Source of the DNA: Scytalidium lignicola
Lineage: Eukaryota; Ascomycota; Leotiomycetes
Assembly: GCA_002812745.2 (NCBI GenBank)
Contig: NCSJ02000147.1
Span: 1 to 64,000 of the forward strand
Direction: 5' to 3'
Length of the DNA: 64,000 nucleotides
A program made the translations under genes and the position numbers. The first letter of the stretch is position 1. Every line of letters starts with the position of its first letter. Below the pieces are notes generated by a model that did no database searches, was not told the origin of the DNA, and saw only the letters and a list, made by a program, of their open reading frames with translations. Positions 60,334 through 64,000 of the stretch are shown in pieces.

Positions 60334-61041
60334 CTTCCGTTTTATAGGCACGAAAGCCAGCCCGTACCCTGATGTGGAATCTCCAAATTGCCACGAGCAA
60401 AAGCCGTAGCTACAGCACTCCACCGACAAAAAACGACAACCCCACTACAACGTAATCAACATACGCAACTCCAGCGACGGACGAACTACCACCAGAACGG
60501 AGTCACGACTAGATAGAGTCGCAATATCACGTATATGCTGAAGAAATTGATCCTGGATAACTTAGATACACAGAAAGTAAACAATTCTTAAATGTTTGAA
60601 TTGCATAAATTTGCCTCGCCCTCTCGGATTTAAAACTTCGGAGCCGAAGAGCGGATTACGAATAAAATCACGTGTAGTAAGTTGCACACCACCCCCTACC
60701 GCGTTTTCTATAAAGGTACAAAAGATAAGATGCAGTACAAAATATNAAAAATTACACATGGAATGAATGACTTAAGTTCNAAAAAATTGGATCATATATT
60801 GCCTCGTTATATTTCATGAATATGGTATTTTAAAGGGGAAAAAATGTCGCCATGTCAAACGAAGCTTAAAATAATGGGTAAAGGGGGGTCTACCGTATAT
60901 AAGAGCTAGGAGGTATCCAACTAAAAAGTCCCGTGTAAAAATCCCTAGATTTCTCTTCGACTCATGACAAAATTGCTCAATTGCTTGCTCATTTCAATCG
61001 TAAAATATGAAACTCCTCACGCCTAGTTGACCACCGGTATC
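60334..61041. other. intergenic
   Basis: No gene. AT-rich towards 60740-60900, with two N bases (60746, 60780) each next to an A run. Confidence 0.4.
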
Positions 61042-63884
61042 TCACATAATCACACAATCCCGATCCCGCTCGCTCTGTTGCCCAACCCCGACTCCAGGTC
61101 CTGTATTTCTCCTTCCTAGCATAGGCCCTTCACTTAAACTTGATTGACGCCGGTGTTGCTGCGGTCTCCCTAGTCCTCCCCGACTAGTAGATCCCGATCG
61201 TTGTGCCTGGAACTGGGTCTGGTCCTGAGCCTGGGAATTAAAAGCACTCATCCTCCGTTGCCAACCGTGTGGTGATTCAGGATGAGCTGGGTGGTTTGGT
61301 GGGGGGATATAAGGTGCATCGGTAGCAGCCTGCTCATAAGTTGGCGGCGGTGCATCCGCTCCTGTTGCGGTATTTATCCTGGCAGCGGCTGCGGTACCTG
61401 ATCGTCGAGGTGGGATCGGAGGACGTTGTTCTGTCCCTCCCCGGCCGCCGCGTGATGTGACTGGAACGGATTGTGAAGCTCCTTGTTGTTCGATGTAGCT
61501 TTCAGAGAGCTCTGTTTCTCGGCGTCGACGTGCCTGTTCGTTCCTGTGGCGGGCATCTTCTTCTTCTTGAAGTTGGAGTGCGAGAGCGAGGTCGTGGTCT
61601 TCTTGCTCCGTGTTTGAGCTCATTGGTGTTGGTGGAACGGGACGGTGAGTGGCATCGGAGTTTTGAGTTTGCGATTGCCTTTGGTTTGCAGCGTCCCACG
61701 ACTCATTAGAGTGCGAGTGTCCACCTCCCACCAGACGAAAGTCACCAGAAAAGAACTCCGCATTCTCCCCATTAACGTCTGTTAGACTCTCCCATACTAC
61801 TTCTTGATGACCGGCGTACCCAAGATCGGTGACAAGTTGGAGTAGCTGTAATGTGTCCGGGTGTCGATATAAAGTAGAGAAATGATCATTACGAAACAAA
61901 ATAGCAACTGATCCAGGTAGGAGAGAGTTCGCAATTACCTCTAGGCCGTGAGGTGTGAGCTGGGTAGCTGCTGTGGTGAAAAAAGCCTTGATTGTAGCAA
62001 TATCTTCTAGGGTGGCTTGTTCTTCGAAACTAAGGCCTTCCTGCTGTAATTTGTCTTCTAATTCTTCCTCGCGAAACATAAGATTCTGGGCATCTTCATA
62101 AGTCTTAGCTGATCTCCATAGTGCCTGATATGCTGGAGAATCATGCTCAGGAAGCCAGCCATGTATTAATGGGACAGAAAACGTGCCATAGAGCTTCATT
62201 TCGCGTGTTTCTTCGAACGTTCCAGGGATGCTGTCCTCTCTCTCCGAAGGATGGATATGGGACATTGAATTTCGAATATCATTCTTAGAACCTGATTTGG
62301 GAGGAGGAAAGAATCTTGGATTTACATTCATGCCCGTGTGTAAAGTTATAAGAAATGAGTAGAGATCACCGACATCTGGAAGCTCTTGAGCTGCATCTCC
62401 ACGACGACCGGACATGAGCTCATCGAACACTGCATCCAGGAGTAATCCGAGGCTAACTTGCTCTCGCGACCTGAGACATTCAACCAGGGCTGTATTAACG
62501 TTCGAAGGTGTTGACAAAGTCAGCGCATTAACGAGTGCCAAAAGTGGGCATGGACCATTTGCATTTTGTACCAGGATTGGGGAGATCCGTGGATTTGCTG
62601 TACTGGTGACATCATGCCACGTAATCTTCTTGATTTCATATGTCTCTTTCCTCTGTCTCTGCACAGTAGATGTAGACGCAGCAGATGTGGGTGTCCCATG
62701 GGTTGCTATAGAAGCAGAGCTTGGATGGGTCACACTAAGTTCTGGCCGTGGTGGTTGGGGTGGAGGTTGCTCGTTCGGCCTAGGAGGTAGTGGTGGATTG
62801 AGTGGTTCATCTGGCATGTCAATACCATCAGCCCCGATTACACCACTCTGCTGAGGGCCGGAAGGTTGATGGTCGACAACATTCCATTCCTCGGCCTGGT
62901 TGACAGGATCCTCATAAATGAGCAGTGGATGTGATTCCATAACAGCCTGTTTGGGACTATGTCCAATGCTATCATCCCAAACATGATCATCTTCCTCATA
63001 TATTGACTGTGGCTCTTGGGCAGAGTGTGCATGGCTTTCATCAACTGGGGTTGAAAGATCATCATACCCTTCCTCATCCCAAGCAGGAGATTCATCGGGT
63101 GGTATGTTTACAAGCACAGGCGTTTGGGACAAATTTGAGTTGCTATGGGCTTCAGAAGGCTGCTCTTCAGGAGTAGGCGTTACCCATGCTTCCTTCCCAG
63201 GATCCTGAGGTTCATAAGTGGTTGCAGGAACCGGTTGTGGTTGTGATTTCTGGTCGACAGTAGGCTCCCATGGATTTGTATCTTGCTCGGAAATTGAAAG
63301 ATTGGCCAGTTTATTGGAAGGCGGGGCATGGTGAGATTGATCTATGAAAAGTAGTTAGAATTGCATTGCGATGACTGCTTTGACTGTACACTGAACAAAA
63401 AAACCATGCAAAACACAATGACATTGAAAAATAGGAACGAACCTGTTGGTCCCGATGCAACAGGCCCTGATGTAGACACTTTTGGTGTATCATCTGTTGC
63501 CCATGCTGTAGAACTGTTTTCTGTACCATGAAACCCCCCAAGACTCTTTTGTTCATCTTGCAGATATGGATTGTTTGAAGACGGCGCTGGTTGTGACGTA
63601 GCTGGTGGTCGATTTGAGTTATCTCCTAGATGGTGGATTCTCAAAGACTCCGGTAGTTGGCTGGGATCAGGGATATGTCCCTTCTCTGTTCTCTGTTGGA
63701 TATCGTTTTCATTATACCCCGATGTTGGATTTCCTCCCTTCCCTCCAGACATCTGAGGAGCAGCAGCCAGGCTATCTTGTCTCTGTTCGGACGGTGCAGC
63801 ATAGTTTGTAGCTGGAGATAGGGTGGAAGTATTGTTGGGGTTCGTATAAGGGTTTGTAGGAGCCGGCTTCCGCGTTACCACCAT
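61042..63884 (-). CDS. MINDY-family deubiquitinase with C-terminal CaaX box
   Basis: Exons 63884-63443 and 63341-61042 around a 101-nt intron, 913 residues. A long Pro/Ser/Gln-rich disordered head is followed by the MINDY (FAM63/DUF544) catalytic domain: ITWHDVTS, the nucleophile motif ILVQNANGPCPLLALVNAL (Cys), the YGTFSVPLIHGWLPE segment, and the His in FRNDHFSTLYRH. A Gln/Glu-rich LALALQLQEEEDARHRNEQARRRR stretch looks like a ubiquitin-interacting (MIU/UIM-type) helix. The protein ends RDRDCVIM, a CaaX prenylation motif. MINDY enzymes cleave K48-linked polyubiquitin. The lipid anchor would place it on membranes. Looks intact. Confidence 0.92.
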
Positions 63885-64000
63885 GTTTGTCGATACGGTA
63901 TTGCTATGATTATCTCGTTTTTGCTCAACTTTAGACCAAGCAATTGATATTGCAACCCCAAGATTGACAATATTCTTCTCTAGATTAGCTAAACCTGCGC

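Noticed and set aside
62414..62854. 146-codon frame opposite the MINDY gene
   Set aside because: Lies wholly antisense to a conserved catalytic domain; it is a shadow of that coding frame.
1..64000. CRISPR arrays, bacterial operons, riboswitches, rRNA genes
   Set aside because: No regularly spaced repeats, Shine-Dalgarno-led operons or rRNA-like sequence were seen; the DNA is eukaryotic.

Overview
The window is nuclear DNA of a filamentous ascomycete (Pezizomycotina). The evidence is many short GT-AG introns (mostly 46-80 nt) with CTAAC/CTGAC-like branch points, Zn2Cys6 regulators with Fungal_trans domains, NACHT/WD40 STAND proteins and a fungal DUF3425 bZIP protein. I cannot fix the class or genus. 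Exon-intron models were built by hand from splice signals, reading frame and remembered family patterns. No alignment or search was run.

Layout. 0-7.5 kb: a leftward P450 cut by the window edge, then a rightward set of an extradiol-dioxygenase-like VOC protein, a Zn2Cys6 regulator and a fumarylacetoacetase-family hydrolase. This looks like a small aromatic ring-cleavage cluster. A convergent EBP/EXPERA sterol-isomerase-like gene follows. 8-17 kb: a secreted solute-binding-like protein, a decayed TPR remnant, a shortened Rei1/ZNF622-like zinc-finger protein, an SDR and a bZIP/DUF3425 protein. 17.8-28.4 kb: nucleoside hydrolase, class II aldolase-like protein, a broken NCS1 purine-cytosine permease, a Zn2Cys6 regulator and a CYP504-like phenylacetate-hydroxylase P450.

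28.6-33.7 kb: a divergent pair made of a small protein with the helical N-terminal domain of fungal STAND proteins and a NACHT-WD40 protein. The two share a short glycine/asparagine motif, which suggests an effector/NLR pair joined by an amyloid-type signalling motif. The NLR is frameshifted. 34.5-50 kb is an accessory-looking tract: C6 regulator, 12-exon secreted S33 peptidase-like hydrolase, AT-rich block, GH3 beta-xylosidase pseudogene, copia RT scrap, C6 regulator with an unusually long intron, SDR, and a headless C6-regulator pseudogene. 50.5-64 kb: fructosamine-kinase-like APH protein, a broken SesB-lipase/NACHT/WD40 STAND gene, a large C6 regulator, and a MINDY-type deubiquitinase with a C-terminal CaaX box.

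General picture: catabolic and self/non-self recognition genes, five Zn2Cys6-type regulators plus one regulator relic, and at least five clearly damaged large genes. Two of the nonsense changes are CAA to TAA, as expected of RIP-like C-to-T mutation. A dispersed repeat of about 120 bp occurs near 34.6 and 52.3 kb. Five single N bases all touch A runs, and one lies exactly where an NLR reading frame breaks, so some apparent frameshifts may be assembly errors.
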